A stretch of 64,000 bases of DNA from Solibacillus sp. FSL R5-0449 (GTDB lineage: Bacteria > Bacillota > Bacilli > Bacillales_A > Planococcaceae). The translations under genes were made by a program, and so were the position numbers. The notes beneath the pieces were generated by a model. That model did not search any database. It saw only the letters and a list, made by a program, of their open reading frames with translations, and was not told the DNA's origin. Shown here one piece after another: positions 1 to 8,752 of the stretch; the stretch's first letter is position 1, and each line of letters starts with the position of its first letter. Location of the stretch: positions 968,001-1,032,000 of the forward strand of contig NZ_CP150239.1 in NCBI RefSeq assembly GCF_037975215.1, given 5' to 3'.

Positions 1-2975
1 AACCATTGAAAATTCAGGCGTCGAGCGCGAAAGATTATGTGCGAATGACGGAAGAACTGAAAGATTTTGATATAGCATTAATGGTTCATGATATCCGTGC
101 GAACGGGAAAGTATTGCAAGGCTATACTGAAGAGCAGCGGAAATTAACAGCAACCGAAAAAGAACATGCAGCTGAAATTGCGACAGTTGAACAACAATTG
201 CGCAAAATGCGTACAGAGTTAAAAGCTATCGACGAAGTGCTGGACAGTTCTCAAGAACAGCTTGTTGAGGCAAGTGCGGAAGTAGAACGCTGGGAAGGCC
301 GAAAAGCACTCTTTAACGAAAAGCGTTCAAATGCCGAAAAACAAATTCAGCAACTGCGTGAAAGCTTAACGGAAGCTTCCAATATGGTAAAAGAATTGCT
401 GGAGGCTGAGCGTGAAAAACGCGGTCAGTTTACAGAAAAGCAAAAAATCGTTACCGAAATCCGTTCGGCATTAAAACAGGTTGAGCAAGCTTTAACACGT
501 TCTGCTTCAGAAATCGAGCAGGAAATTGAAGATGCGAAAAATACGTACATTAACTTACTTAACGAAGAAGCGACAGTAAAAAATGAATTAAAGCATATTG
601 ATCAGCAACTTTCGCAGGAACAGGCATCTGTAGAGCGAATGTCAGGTCGTTCTTCTGAAATCCAAAAAGAACTGACTGAAGCACTCATTGCAAAAGAAGT
701 GACAGAACGTGCGCTTGAACAGGCAGAACTGTCGGTAAAAGAACAGCTTAGTCATTTTGATGTTATGCAGGTTCAGTTGAAATCGGCAACTGCCGATTTG
801 GATGAAAAACAAGCGTTATTGTATAAAGCTTATCAGCATCATCAGCAATTAAAGGCACGTAAAGAAACATTGGCTGAACTTGAAGCTGATTTTTCAGGCT
901 TCTTCCATGGTGTTAAGGAAGTTCTTTTAGCGCGGGACCGTAAAGAACTGCAAGGGATAGAAGGTGCGGTAGCCGAGCTGATTCAAGTTGAGGCGAAATA
1001 CTCTCAGGCAATTGAAACAGCATTAGGTGCAGCTTCACAGCATATTGTGACAGAAAATGAACAGCATGCCCAAAAAGCGATTGGCTGGTTGAAGCAAAAA
1101 CGTGCAGGTCGTGCAACATTTTTACCGAAAACAGTTATGCGTTCACGAAAAATCCATGCACAGCAACTGAGCGATATTCAATCACATCCTGCCTATGTTG
1201 CGCTGGCTTATGAACTAGTGAATTATGCACAGGAAAATACGACAATTATAGAAAACCTTTTAGGCAATGTATTAGTTGCATCTTCTTTGGAAGGCGCGAG
1301 TCAAATTGCCCGTTTATGCGGCTTTAAGTACCGCGTTGTTACACTTGAAGGGGATATCGTAAATGCTGGCGGTTCCTTAACAGGTGGTGCCGTAAAGCAG
1401 CAAAGTTCATTGTTCTCGCGTAAAGCGGAACTTGATAAGCTCGTTACGACATTGGCCGATATGGAATCAACAATCCAATCTGCTGAGCAAACGGTAGCGA
1501 CGAAAAAAGAACAGATTGCAACATTGCGACATTCATTGGAAGAGTTGAAGCTGCAAGGTGAATCATTGCGTGAGCAAGAGCAAATTCACCGTTCGAAGCT
1601 TATGGAACTCGATATGATCGTGAAGAACTTACAGACGACGGTAACGATTACGCAATCGGAGCAAACTTCATTATCGACACGTAAAGAGTCTTTAAATGAA
1701 CAGCAGTCAGCTGCACAATCGCGATTGACTGAGTTAAGTAAAGAATTACAGGAAATACAGCAAACGGTTGATGAACTGACACTTGCTAAGGCTCAGAGTG
1801 AAACGCAAAAAGATGTGTTGCGTGAACAGTTAGCACAAAAGAGATCTGAACTCGCTGTTGCTCAAGAACAATTAACGCAAGTACAGGCATCGATTGCAGG
1901 AATAGAACTTAATTTGTCTAAAGCACAGGGAAATGTCGAAAAAATTTCCCGGGAAATCGACTGGGTAGAATCTGAAGATGGCTTAAATGGACCTTCAGCA
2001 GAAGAATTAGCCCAAACAATTGTCGAATGGACGGAGAAAAAAGACGCACTGACAGAGATTATTCAAAAGAACCGTACAATGCGTTCAACTTTGCATGATC
2101 AAGTTACGGAAAATGAAATTCACCTGCAGGAAATACAGCGAGTACACAAAAGCTATGTTGATGCATTGCGTGCACTGGAGCTGAAATGCAGCAGAATCGA
2201 ATTTGAAATGAATAGTTTGCAAGAGCAATTACTCGAGCAGTATGAACTTGATGTTCTATCTGCCCAAGAAGAAGCAATCAGCATTGAAGACGAAGAACAA
2301 GTCCGTCGGAAAGTGAAGCTGCTGAAGCAATCGATTGAAGAACTTGGTCCGGTCAATTTGACTTCGATTGAGGAATATGAGCGTGTTCAGGAGCGCTATA
2401 CATTCTTAAGTGAACAACGGGAAGATTTGGTCGCTGCAAAAGATACGCTGCACAAAGCAATCGGCGAGATGGATGAAGAAATGACAGAGCGATTCAGTGA
2501 AACATTTAAGCAGATTCGTAAACAGTTCGTCATTTCATTCAGAGAGCTGTTTGGCGGCGGTACGGCTGACCTGGTGCTGTTGGATCCTACTAATATGTTA
2601 GAGACAGGCATTGAAATTATTGCCCAGCCGCCAGGGAAAAAACTGCAAAGCTTAAGCCTGCTTTCGGGCGGTGAACGTGCATTAACAGCTATTGCTTTAT
2701 TGTTTGCGATTTTAAATACACGACCTGTTCCATTCTGTATTTTGGATGAGGTTGAGGCAGCATTGGATGAATCGAATGTTGTGCGTTATAGTGAATATTT
2801 ACGTAAATTTAGTGAGCATACTCAATTCATCGTCATTACGCACCGTAAAGGCACGATGGAAGGGGCAGATGTTCTGTACGGTATTACAATGCAAGAGTCG
2901 GGTGTATCGAAACTTGTATCGGTAAAACTGGAAGAACATGCTGAATTAGTAGCGCAAGGGAGTGGCGGAAGATGA
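1..2975 (+). CDS. smc: Chromosome partition protein SMC, 5'-partial
   Basis: This is the structural-maintenance-of-chromosomes ATPase that, with ScpA and ScpB, forms the bacterial condensin. The reading frame is open from base 3 (Pro codon), so the gene starts upstream of the window. About 990 residues are visible of the usual ~1,190, and the N-terminal Walker A head is missing. Visible order: first long coiled coil; globular hinge at about residues 295-465 of the visible part, ending in GGSLTGG; second coiled coil; C-terminal head with the ABC signature LSGGERALTAIALL and Walker B ILDEVEAALDESN. The TTG at base 6 is internal, not a start. The stop overlaps the ftsY start by 4 bp (ATGA), so the two are translationally coupled. 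Confidence 0.97.
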   Translation, partial: PLKIQASSAKDYVRMTEELKDFDIALMVHDIRANGKVLQGYTEEQRKLTATEKEHAAEIATVEQQLRKMRTELKAIDEVLDSSQEQLVEASAEVERWEGRKALFNEKRSNAEKQIQQLRESLTEASNMVKELLEAEREKRGQFTEKQKIVTEIRSALKQVEQALTRSASEIEQEIEDAKNTYINLLNEEATVKNELKHIDQQLSQEQASVERMSGRSSEIQKELTEALIAKEVTERALEQAELSVKEQLSHFDVMQVQLKSATADLDEKQALLYKAYQHHQQLKARKETLAELEADFSGFFHGVKEVLLARDRKELQGIEGAVAELIQVEAKYSQAIETALGAASQHIVTENEQHAQKAIGWLKQKRAGRATFLPKTVMRSRKIHAQQLSDIQSHPAYVALAYELVNYAQENTTIIENLLGNVLVASSLEGASQIARLCGFKYRVVTLEGDIVNAGGSLTGGAVKQQSSLFSRKAELDKLVTTLADMESTIQSAEQTVATKKEQIATLRHSLEELKLQGESLREQEQIHRSKLMELDMIVKNLQTTVTITQSEQTSLSTRKESLNEQQSAAQSRLTELSKELQEIQQTVDELTLAKAQSETQKDVLREQLAQKRSELAVAQEQLTQVQASIAGIELNLSKAQGNVEKISREIDWVESEDGLNGPSAEELAQTIVEWTEKKDALTEIIQKNRTMRSTLHDQVTENEIHLQEIQRVHKSYVDALRALELKCSRIEFEMNSLQEQLLEQYELDVLSAQEEAISIEDEEQVRRKVKLLKQSIEELGPVNLTSIEEYERVQERYTFLSEQREDLVAAKDTLHKAIGEMDEEMTERFSETFKQIRKQFVISFRELFGGGTADLVLLDPTNMLETGIEIIAQPPGKKLQSLSLLSGGERALTAIALLFAILNTRPVPFCILDEVEAALDESNVVRYSEYLRKFSEHTQFIVITHRKGTMEGADVLYGITMQESGVSKLVSVKLEEHAELVAQGSGGR

Positions 2976-4234
2976 GTTTTTTTAAGCGACTGAAAGAAAA
3001 ACTGGCAGGTAACAGTGAACAAAAAGAACTGCAAGAGCAACAAGAGCAACAGGCGGATCTGTTACCGCTTGATGAACAAGAACAAGAAGTACAAGAAGAA
3101 AATCAATTAATTGAAACGGTAGAGGAAGAAAAATCCAAAACTGAACAAATTGCCGAAAAAGAGCAAGACGAAATAATTGAACAGCCGGAAATTGCTGAAG
3201 TGGAGCCTGTTGAAGAAGAGACTGCAAATCAATCGGACACAGAAGTAGAGGAGCAACCTCAAAAGCAGTCTGCCTGGTCGATCACTCAGAAGTTTAAAGC
3301 GGGATTGGAAAAAACACGTAATTCTTTCACTTCTAAAGTAAACGATTTAGTTGCACGTTATCGTAAAGTAGATGAAGATTTCTTTGAAGAGCTGGAAGAT
3401 GTTCTGCTGCAAGCGGATGTCGGCTTTGAAACAGTAATGGAATTAATGGATAAATTACGTTTTGAAGTACAGCGCCAAAACATTAAAGATACGAACGGAA
3501 TTCAGGCGATCATTTCCGAAAAGCTTGTTGAAATTTATGAATCTGGTGAAGAAAATTTAACAGAGTTAAATATTCAGCAGAGCGGTGATTTAACGGTTAT
3601 TTTATTCGTTGGTGTTAATGGTGTCGGAAAGACTACGACAATCGGTAAATTGGCACACCGTTTAAAATCAGAAGGGAAATCTGTGATGCTGGCAGCGGGA
3701 GACACATTCCGTGCCGGTGCCATTGAGCAGCTGCAAGTATGGGGCGACCGTGTCGGTGTAGAAGTTATCGCACAGTCAGAAGGTTCCGACCCTGCAGCGG
3801 TAATGTATGATGCGATTCGTGCAGCAAAAAAACGTGGTGTCGATATTTTAATCTGCGATACTGCCGGCCGTCTGCAAAATAAAGTTAACTTAATGAACGA
3901 ACTTGAAAAAGTGCATCGTGTAATTTCGCGTGAAATTCCGGATGCACCGCATGAAGTACTCCTTGCATTGGATGCGACAACAGGCCAAAATGCGCTTGTT
4001 CAGGCTCAAATGTTCAAAGAGGTAACGAATGTAACAGGTATCGTTTTAACAAAACTGGATGGTACTGCAAAAGGCGGTATCGTATTGGCGATCCGCAACA
4101 AACTGCACATCCCTGTTAAATTTGTAGGACTTGGTGAAAAAATGGACGACCTGCAGCCGTTTGATGCAGAACGTTATGTCTATGGTTTATTTGCCGAAGG
4201 ACTGGAAAAAGAACTGGAAAAAGCAGAAGAATAA
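2972..4234 (+). CDS. ftsY: Signal recognition particle receptor FtsY
   Basis: FtsY is the SRP receptor GTPase. It docks Ffh-bound ribosomes at the membrane and releases nascent membrane proteins to SecYEG. The protein has 420 residues: an acidic, Glu/Gln-rich A domain (about 1-100), the helical N domain (about 100-200) and the G domain. The P-loop is GVNGVGKTTT at 214-223, followed by DTAGR and TKLDG. The A domain is longer than in B. subtilis FtsY (329 aa) and resembles the long acidic extension of E. coli FtsY. The gene overlaps smc by 4 bp and is followed by an intrinsic terminator, so smc-ftsY forms the end of a transcription unit. Confidence 0.97.
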   Translation: MSFFKRLKEKLAGNSEQKELQEQQEQQADLLPLDEQEQEVQEENQLIETVEEEKSKTEQIAEKEQDEIIEQPEIAEVEPVEEETANQSDTEVEEQPQKQSAWSITQKFKAGLEKTRNSFTSKVNDLVARYRKVDEDFFEELEDVLLQADVGFETVMELMDKLRFEVQRQNIKDTNGIQAIISEKLVEIYESGEENLTELNIQQSGDLTVILFVGVNGVGKTTTIGKLAHRLKSEGKSVMLAAGDTFRAGAIEQLQVWGDRVGVEVIAQSEGSDPAAVMYDAIRAAKKRGVDILICDTAGRLQNKVNLMNELEKVHRVISREIPDAPHEVLLALDATTGQNALVQAQMFKEVTNVTGIVLTKLDGTAKGGIVLAIRNKLHIPVKFVGLGEKMDDLQPFDAERYVYGLFAEGLEKELEKAEE

Positions 4235-4246
4235 CAATTATATTCC

Positions 4247-4285
4247 AAAAGCAATTCGTATAATTTTTACGAATTGCTTTTTTTA
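4247..4285 (+). terminator. Rho-independent terminator after ftsY
   Basis: A perfect 9-bp stem, GCAATTCGT (4251-4259) with ACGAATTGC (4269-4277), is flanked by A and T runs and followed by TTTTTTT. It closes the smc-ftsY unit. Confidence 0.85.
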
Positions 4286-4327
4286 TATTGAAAGAAAAAG
4301 GTTATCCCTACGGACAAGGGGATTGCC

Positions 4328-4356
4328 TTGACAGTAACTGCTCACAAGATTATGAT
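4328..4356 (+). promoter_or_regulatory. SigA-type promoter for ylxM-ffh
   Basis: A perfect -35 TTGACA (4328-4333) is followed after exactly 17 bp by -10 TATGAT (4351-4356), 33 bp upstream of the ylxM start and directly after the ftsY terminator. It would drive ylxM-ffh separately from ftsY. Confidence 0.75.
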
Positions 4357-4388
4357 AAGATAGACAAATTATGATTGGAGAGATAAAA

Positions 4389-4724
4389 ATGCTACTTGAA
4401 AAAACAACACGCATGAACTTTCTCTTCGACTTTTATCAAGCGTTATTAACTGATAAACAGCGTAGCTATATGGAACTGTATTACTTGGACGATCACTCGT
4501 TAGGAGAAATTGCCGAAAGTTATAACATTTCGCGTCAGGCTGTTTACGATAATATTCGCCGTACTGAGGCGATGCTTGAAGAATATGAAGAAAAACTAAA
4601 TTTATTCGAAAAGTTTCAACAACGTCAAATTGTGTTAAAACAATTGGCGGATGCGATTGAGGATGAGGCTTCTACGAAAGAAGCGAAACTTGCATTAGTT
4701 GAACAACTGAAGGAATCGGATTAG
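4389..4724 (+). CDS. ylxM: YlxM-family SRP-associated helix-turn-helix protein
   Basis: A small protein of 111 residues, always next to ffh in Firmicutes; the B. subtilis homologue has about 110. It carries a sigma-70 region-4-like helix-turn-helix ([20 protein letters not shown]) and a C-terminal helical region. The family is linked to SRP assembly by gene neighbourhood and by streptococcal work on ylxM-ffh. An in-frame ATG exists at 4371, but TGGAGAG at 4376-4382 is a Shine-Dalgarno well placed for the ATG at 4389, and [10 protein letters not shown] matches the usual family start. The gene is co-transcribed with ffh, 12 bp away. Confidence 0.9.
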   Translation: MLLEKTTRMNFLFDFYQALLTDKQRSYMELYYLDDHSLGEIAESYNISRQAVYDNIRRTEAMLEEYEEKLNLFEKFQQRQIVLKQLADAIEDEASTKEAKLALVEQLKESD

Positions 4725-4736
4725 GGGGCGAACGAG

Positions 4737-6095
4737 TTGGCTTTTGAAGGTTTAGCAGAGCGACTCCAAGGTACGATCCAAAAGATTAAAGGTAAAGGGA
4801 AAGTTACGGAACAAGACGTTAAAGAAATGATGCGTGAAGTCCGATTTGCCTTAATCGAAGCGGACGTAAACTTAAAGGTAGTTAAAGAATTCGTTAAAAA
4901 AGTTAGTGAGCGTGCAGTCGGTGTCGACGTCATGAAATCATTAACACCTGGTCAGCAAGTCATTAAAATTGTACAGGATGAATTGAAGAATTTAATGGGT
5001 GGCGAACAAAGCCCGATTAAATTCAGCAACCGTCCTCCGACTGTCATTATGATGGTTGGTTTACAAGGTGCAGGTAAGACGACGACTACAGGTAAGTTGG
5101 CGAATGTATTACGTAAAAAATATAATAAAAAACCATTGCTAGTAGCAGCAGATATTTACCGTCCAGCCGCTGTTCAGCAATTACAGACACTAGGGAAACA
5201 GTTATCTCTGCCGGTATTCTCACTAGGTACGGATGTTTCACCTGTTGAAATTGCACGTCAGGCAATCGAGCATGCAAAAGAAGAGCATTTGGACGTTGTA
5301 TTGATCGATACAGCCGGTCGTCTTCATATTGATGAAGAGCTGATGCAGGAACTGAAAGACATTCGCGGTTTAAAAGAGCCGGACGAAGTATTCTTAGTAG
5401 TTGATGCGATGACAGGTCAAGATGCTGTAAATGTGGCGCAAAGCTTTAATGAAGCAGTCGGCATTACGGGCGTTGTCTTAACAAAACTGGACGGCGATAC
5501 TCGTGGTGGTGCGGCGCTGTCAATCCGCTCTGTTACAGAGAAACCGATTAAATTTGTCGGTATGGGTGAAAAGATGGATGCGCTGGAACCATTCCATCCA
5601 GAGCGTATGGCTTCACGTATTTTAGGGATGGGTGATGTACTGTCACTGATCGAAAAAGCACAGGCCAACGTAGATATGGAAAAGGCAAAAGAGCTGGAAG
5701 AAAAGTTCATGACACAGAGCTTTACGTTTGATGACTTTATCGAACAACTTCAAGCCGTGAAGAAAATGGGACCACTTGATGAATTATTGAAAATGATTCC
5801 AGGTGCAAACAAAATGAAAGGCCTTGACAATGTCAAAGTCGATGAAAAGCAGATGGGACGCATCGAAGCGATTATCTATTCGATGACACCAACTGAAAAG
5901 ACAAACCCGGAAATCATTTCGGCGAGCCGCAAAAAGCGTATTGCTACAGGTTCAGGGACGTCAATTCAGGAAGTAAACCGCTTGCTGAAGCAGTTTGAAG
6001 AAATGAAAAAAATGATGAAACAAATGACAGGTATGGCGCAAGGCAAAGGTAAAAAGAAGATGAAAATGCCTGGTTTTGATTCATTATTTAAATAA
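4737..6095 (+). CDS. ffh: Signal recognition particle protein Ffh (SRP54)
   Basis: The SRP GTPase subunit binds signal sequences and 4.5S/scRNA and delivers ribosomes to FtsY. It has 452 residues: helical N domain, G domain with P-loop GLQGAGKTTT (108-117), DTAGR and TKLDGD, then a Met-rich M domain ending in a lysine/methionine tail (KKMMKQMTG...). The start is TTG at 4737, preceded by the strong AGGGGGCG Shine-Dalgarno. The next residues, MAFEGLAERL, match the family N-terminus, which supports the non-AUG start. The length is normal (B. subtilis Ffh, 446 aa). Confidence 0.97.
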   Translation: MAFEGLAERLQGTIQKIKGKGKVTEQDVKEMMREVRFALIEADVNLKVVKEFVKKVSERAVGVDVMKSLTPGQQVIKIVQDELKNLMGGEQSPIKFSNRPPTVIMMVGLQGAGKTTTTGKLANVLRKKYNKKPLLVAADIYRPAAVQQLQTLGKQLSLPVFSLGTDVSPVEIARQAIEHAKEEHLDVVLIDTAGRLHIDEELMQELKDIRGLKEPDEVFLVVDAMTGQDAVNVAQSFNEAVGITGVVLTKLDGDTRGGAALSIRSVTEKPIKFVGMGEKMDALEPFHPERMASRILGMGDVLSLIEKAQANVDMEKAKELEEKFMTQSFTFDDFIEQLQAVKKMGPLDELLKMIPGANKMKGLDNVKVDEKQMGRIEAIIYSMTPTEKTNPEIISASRKKRIATGSGTSIQEVNRLLKQFEEMKKMMKQMTGMAQGKGKKKMKMPGFDSLFK

Positions 6096-6120
6096 AAAAT
6101 AAGGTGTTAAGAAAAAACAC

Positions 6121-6149
6121 TTTACAAACCATCAAGACATTGCTAATAT
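6121..6149 (+). promoter_or_regulatory. Possible promoter upstream of rpsP
   Basis: TTTACA (6121-6126) and TAATAT (6144-6149) are separated by 17 bp in the 92-bp ffh-rpsP gap. A better -10 hexamer, TATAAT at 6147-6152, lacks a good -35 at standard spacing. Weak call. Confidence 0.3.
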
Positions 6150-6187
6150 AATATCTTGTGTGAAACTTATTCGGAGGTGCTATTAAA

Positions 6188-6460
6188 ATGGCAGTTAAAA
6201 TTCGCTTAAAACGTATGGGAGCTAAAAAATCTCCTTTCTATCGTATCGTAGTTGCAGACGCTCGTTCACCACGTGACGGTCGTCAAATCGAAACAGTAGG
6301 TACTTACAACCCGCTTACAGTTCCAGCTACAGTACAAATCGATGAAGAGAAAGCTCTTAAATGGTTAACTGATGGTGCAAAACCATCTGATACTGTACGT
6401 AACCTGTTCTCAGAACAAGGTATCATGGAAAAATTCCATAACGCTAAATACAGCAAATAA
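6188..6460 (+). CDS. rpsP: 30S ribosomal protein S16
   Basis: Small-subunit protein S16, 90 residues, the normal length. It begins with the conserved [22 protein letters not shown]-type N-terminus and carries the R-SPRDGR-IE-VGTYNP block. It binds 16S rRNA early in 30S assembly. A strong Shine-Dalgarno (CGGAGGTG) precedes the ATG. The order ffh-rpsP-khpA-rimM-trmD-rplS is the standard Firmicutes arrangement. Confidence 0.98.
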   Translation: MAVKIRLKRMGAKKSPFYRIVVADARSPRDGRQIETVGTYNPLTVPATVQIDEEKALKWLTDGAKPSDTVRNLFSEQGIMEKFHNAKYSK

Positions 6461-6487
6461 TTCAATGATTAATTCGGAGGTGGCATT

Positions 6488-6721
6488 ATGCAGCAGCTGA
6501 TTGAAGCAATTGTGAAACCGTTAGTCGATTATCCGGAAGACGTTCGTATTGAGACGGACGAAACTTCCAATCGAGTTGTTTATAAGCTTTTTGTTCATCC
6601 AGAGGATCGAGGGAAAGTAATAGGCAAGCAAGGACGTGTTGCGAAGGCAATTCGTACGATTGTGTACTCAGCAGCGGGCGGCCACCAGAAGAAAAAGACG
6701 TATGTCGATATATTGGATTAG
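6488..6721 (+). CDS. khpA: KH-domain RNA-binding protein KhpA (YlqC)
   Basis: A single type-II KH-domain protein of 77 residues. The RNA-binding GxxG loop is seen as VIGKQGRVAKAIRTI. In streptococci KhpA works with KhpB (Jag/EloR) to control cell elongation and division through RNA binding; the role in this organism is inferred. It has a strong CGGAGGTGG ribosome-binding site, lies 27 bp after rpsP and is followed by a terminator. Confidence 0.93.
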   Translation: MQQLIEAIVKPLVDYPEDVRIETDETSNRVVYKLFVHPEDRGKVIGKQGRVAKAIRTIVYSAAGGHQKKKTYVDILD

Positions 6722-6722
6722 T

Positions 6723-6759
6723 AAAAGAAGGGTGGCATTTTGCTAACCCTTCTTTTTTT
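6723..6759 (+). terminator. Rho-independent terminator after khpA
   Basis: AGAAGGGT (6726-6733) pairs with ACCCTTCT (6746-6753) and is followed by a T7 tract. It ends the rpsP-khpA transcript. Confidence 0.85.
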
Positions 6760-6804
6760 GTTATGATAATTCAATCAGCGGTATTTTATTAAATAAAACG
6801 ACTA

Positions 6805-6826
6805 GTTGATTGGAATGGAAATCAAC
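6805..6826 (+). repeat. Minimal (end-to-end fused) copy of the dispersed intergenic repeat
   Basis: A 22-bp sequence made of GTTGATT, then GGAATGG, then AAATCAAC. It equals the left end of the 258-bp repeat at 10495 (GTTGATTGGAATGG) fused to that copy's right end (GGAATGGAAATCAAC) through the shared GGAATGG. The outer seven bases are a perfect inverted repeat (GTTGATT/AATCAAC). It lies in the khpA-rimM gap, 24 bp before the rimM start. Confidence 0.7.
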
Positions 6827-6849
6827 GGGATATTAGAGGTGGAATATAC

Positions 6850-7371
6850 ATGGAATGGTTTAATGTAGGTCGTATTGTAAATACACATGGTATTCGCGGA
6901 GAGCTGCGAATTTTATCGACAACGGACTTTGAAGAAGAACGTTTTGCGGTAGGCTCGAAACTGGCGGCATTCAAAAAAGATGACAAAAAGCCGACTTGGG
7001 TAACGATCAGTTCATCAAGACGCCATAAAAACTTTATTTTGGTGACGTTTGAAGGTATGGAAAACATTAATTTAGTGGAACCATTTAAAGAAGGTCTATT
7101 AAAAGTATCAATGGACCAATTGGCGGAAGATGAGCTTGAAGATAATGAATACTACCACTTTGAAATTAAAGATTGTGAAGTGTTTTCTGAAGAAGGAGAA
7201 CTGATCGGCGTTGTTACCGATATTTTAGAAACAGGCGCAAATGATGTATGGGAAATTAAAGCGCAAAACGGTAAAAAGCATTACATTCCTTTCATTGAAG
7301 ATATCGTAAAAGATATTGATGTCGATGAAAAGAAAATCGTGATTCACGTAATGGAAGGTTTGTTGGAATGA
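6850..7371 (+). CDS. rimM: 16S rRNA processing / 30S maturation factor RimM
   Basis: RimM assists maturation of the 3' head domain of the 30S subunit and binds S19. The protein has 173 residues with the N-terminal RimM beta-barrel ([18 protein letters not shown]) and a C-terminal PRC-barrel ([19 protein letters not shown]...YIPFIEDIV). Length matches B. subtilis RimM (174). The ATG is preceded by AGAGGTGG (6835-6842). Its stop overlaps the trmD start (ATGA), giving translational coupling. Confidence 0.96.
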   Translation: MEWFNVGRIVNTHGIRGELRILSTTDFEEERFAVGSKLAAFKKDDKKPTWVTISSSRRHKNFILVTFEGMENINLVEPFKEGLLKVSMDQLAEDELEDNEYYHFEIKDCEVFSEEGELIGVVTDILETGANDVWEIKAQNGKKHYIPFIEDIVKDIDVDEKKIVIHVMEGLLE

Positions 7372-8096
7372 AGATTCACGTATTAAGTTTATTTCCTGAT
7401 ATGTTCACAGGTGTGTTCGGTTCATCTATTTTAAAAAAAGCTCAGGAAAAAGGTGCTGTTGAACTGGCAGTAACCGATATCCGGGAATACAGTGAAAACA
7501 AGCACAAACAAGTGGACGATTACCCATATGGCGGGGGAGCGGGAATGGTATTAAAGCCGGAACCGATGTTCAATGCTGTAGAAGCCATTACTGAAGGCCG
7601 CAAGCCACGTGTCATCCTCATGTGCCCGCAAGGCGAGCGCTTTACGCAGAAGAAGGCAGAGGAGCTTGCAAAAGAAGAAGATTTAGTATTTCTTTGCGGC
7701 CATTATGAAGGCTATGATGAGCGAATCCGCGAACATCTTGTCACGGATGAGATTTCAATCGGCGACTTTGTTTTAACAGGCGGAGAGCTGCCTGCGATGA
7801 CGGTAATCGATGCGGTAGTACGTTTATTGCCGGGTGTATTGGGTCAAGAGGATTCACATATTCAGGATTCATTTTCGACAGGTTTATTAGAGCATCCCCA
7901 TTATACACGTCCAGCTGATTTTAGAGGGATGAAAGTGCCGGATATACTGTTATCTGGGAATCATGCGAAAATCGATGCGTGGCGTGAAGAACAGTCATTC
8001 AAGCGTACATTGGAGCGCAGACCGGATTTATTGGATGCCCTTGAATTAACGGACAAGCAAAAGAAAATAATCGAAAAAATTAAGAATGAAATGTAA
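7368..8096 (+). CDS. trmD: tRNA (guanine-37-N1)-methyltransferase TrmD
   Basis: TrmD is a SPOUT-class methyltransferase. It makes m1G37 in tRNAs reading CNN and related codons and so prevents +1 frameshifting. The protein has 242 residues with the conserved [13 protein letters not shown] start, [14 protein letters not shown], the SAM-binding trefoil-knot region ([11 protein letters not shown]) and [16 protein letters not shown]. It overlaps rimM by 4 bp. Length and context are normal. Confidence 0.98.
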   Translation: MKIHVLSLFPDMFTGVFGSSILKKAQEKGAVELAVTDIREYSENKHKQVDDYPYGGGAGMVLKPEPMFNAVEAITEGRKPRVILMCPQGERFTQKKAEELAKEEDLVFLCGHYEGYDERIREHLVTDEISIGDFVLTGGELPAMTVIDAVVRLLPGVLGQEDSHIQDSFSTGLLEHPHYTRPADFRGMKVPDILLSGNHAKIDAWREEQSFKRTLERRPDLLDALELTDKQKKIIEKIKNEM

Positions 8097-8107
8097 AGCA
8101 AAACTAC

Positions 8108-8136
8108 TTGCAAGCCTATAATAATTATGGTAAGAT
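8108..8136 (+). promoter_or_regulatory. Candidate promoter for rplS
   Basis: TTGCAA (8108-8113) and TAAGAT (8131-8136) are spaced by 17 bp and would start a transcript covering the rplS leader. A closer TATAAT (8117-8122) is too near to serve as its -10. Confidence 0.4.
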
Positions 8137-8139
8137 TCA

Positions 8140-8222
8140 TTTTGTGCTTCAATGTAAGCACTGAATTACGGTGTTCCGCTGTGGCTTAAATTAGCGTGCA
8201 TGAGCATCTGTCTAAGGAGAGA
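8140..8222 (+). ncRNA. Probable ribosomal protein L19 leader
   Basis: The 131-bp trmD-rplS gap ends in a structured leader: CCGCT...AGCG forms a stem around TGGCTTAAATT, and the run AGCGTGCATGAGCATCTG lies just before the Shine-Dalgarno AAGGAGAG. This position and these motifs resemble the Firmicutes L19 leader family, thought to mediate autoregulation by L19. The assignment rests on recollection of the family; a covariance-model search was not possible. Confidence 0.55.
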
Positions 8223-8227
8223 AAACA

Positions 8228-8572
8228 ATGTCAAACATTATTACAGAGATCACTAAAGATCAATTACGTTCAGACTTACCTACATTCAAACCAGGTGACA
8301 CAGTTAAGGTACACGTTAAAATCGTTGAGGGTACTCGTGAGCGTATCCAATTATTCGAAGGTGTAGTTATTAAACGTCGTGGTGGCGGAATTAGCGAAAC
8401 TTTCACAGTACGTAAAATTTCTTACGGTGTTGGTGTAGAGCGTACTTTCCCAGTACACACTCCAAAAATCGCTAAGTTAGAAGTAGTACGTAAAGGTAAA
8501 GTACGTCGTGCTAAACTTTACTACCTACGTAACTTACGTGGTAAAGCTGCTCGTATTAAAGAAATTCGATAA
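8228..8572 (+). CDS. rplS: 50S ribosomal protein L19
   Basis: Large-subunit protein L19, 114 residues, at the 30S-50S interface. It contains the family core [40 protein letters not shown] and the C-terminal [20 protein letters not shown]. Codon use is strongly biased (GTA, CGT, AAA), as expected of a highly expressed gene. The leader upstream suggests feedback control, and a terminator follows. Confidence 0.98.
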   Translation: MSNIITEITKDQLRSDLPTFKPGDTVKVHVKIVEGTRERIQLFEGVVIKRRGGGISETFTVRKISYGVGVERTFPVHTPKIAKLEVVRKGKVRRAKLYYLRNLRGKAARIKEIR

Positions 8573-8584
8573 GAACTTTTTAGG

Positions 8585-8620
8585 AGGGGGCTTGTATATA
8601 CAAGTCCCTTTCTTTCTTTA
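8585..8620 (+). terminator. Terminator after rplS
   Basis: GGGGGCTTG (from 8586), a short AT loop and CAAGTCCC are followed by TTTCTTTCTTT. GC-rich stem with an interrupted T tract. Confidence 0.7.
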
Positions 8621-8695
8621 AATAAAAATGTGTATTAACATGTGAATTTGACAATAAACTATAGATAATATGACGTAATAATTTAGATTAGATTT

Positions 8696-8724
8696 TTGCT
8701 TGATATACATATTTCGTATACAAT
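8696..8724 (+). promoter_or_regulatory. Candidate promoter for the signal peptidase gene
   Basis: TTGCTT (8696-8701) and TACAAT (8719-8724) are spaced by 17 bp, putting the start of transcription a few bases before the AAGGGGGA Shine-Dalgarno at 8738. A TTGACA at 8648 has no usable -10 at standard spacing. Confidence 0.4.
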
Positions 8725-8752
8725 AAATGTGATGAGCAAGGGGGATAGCTAC

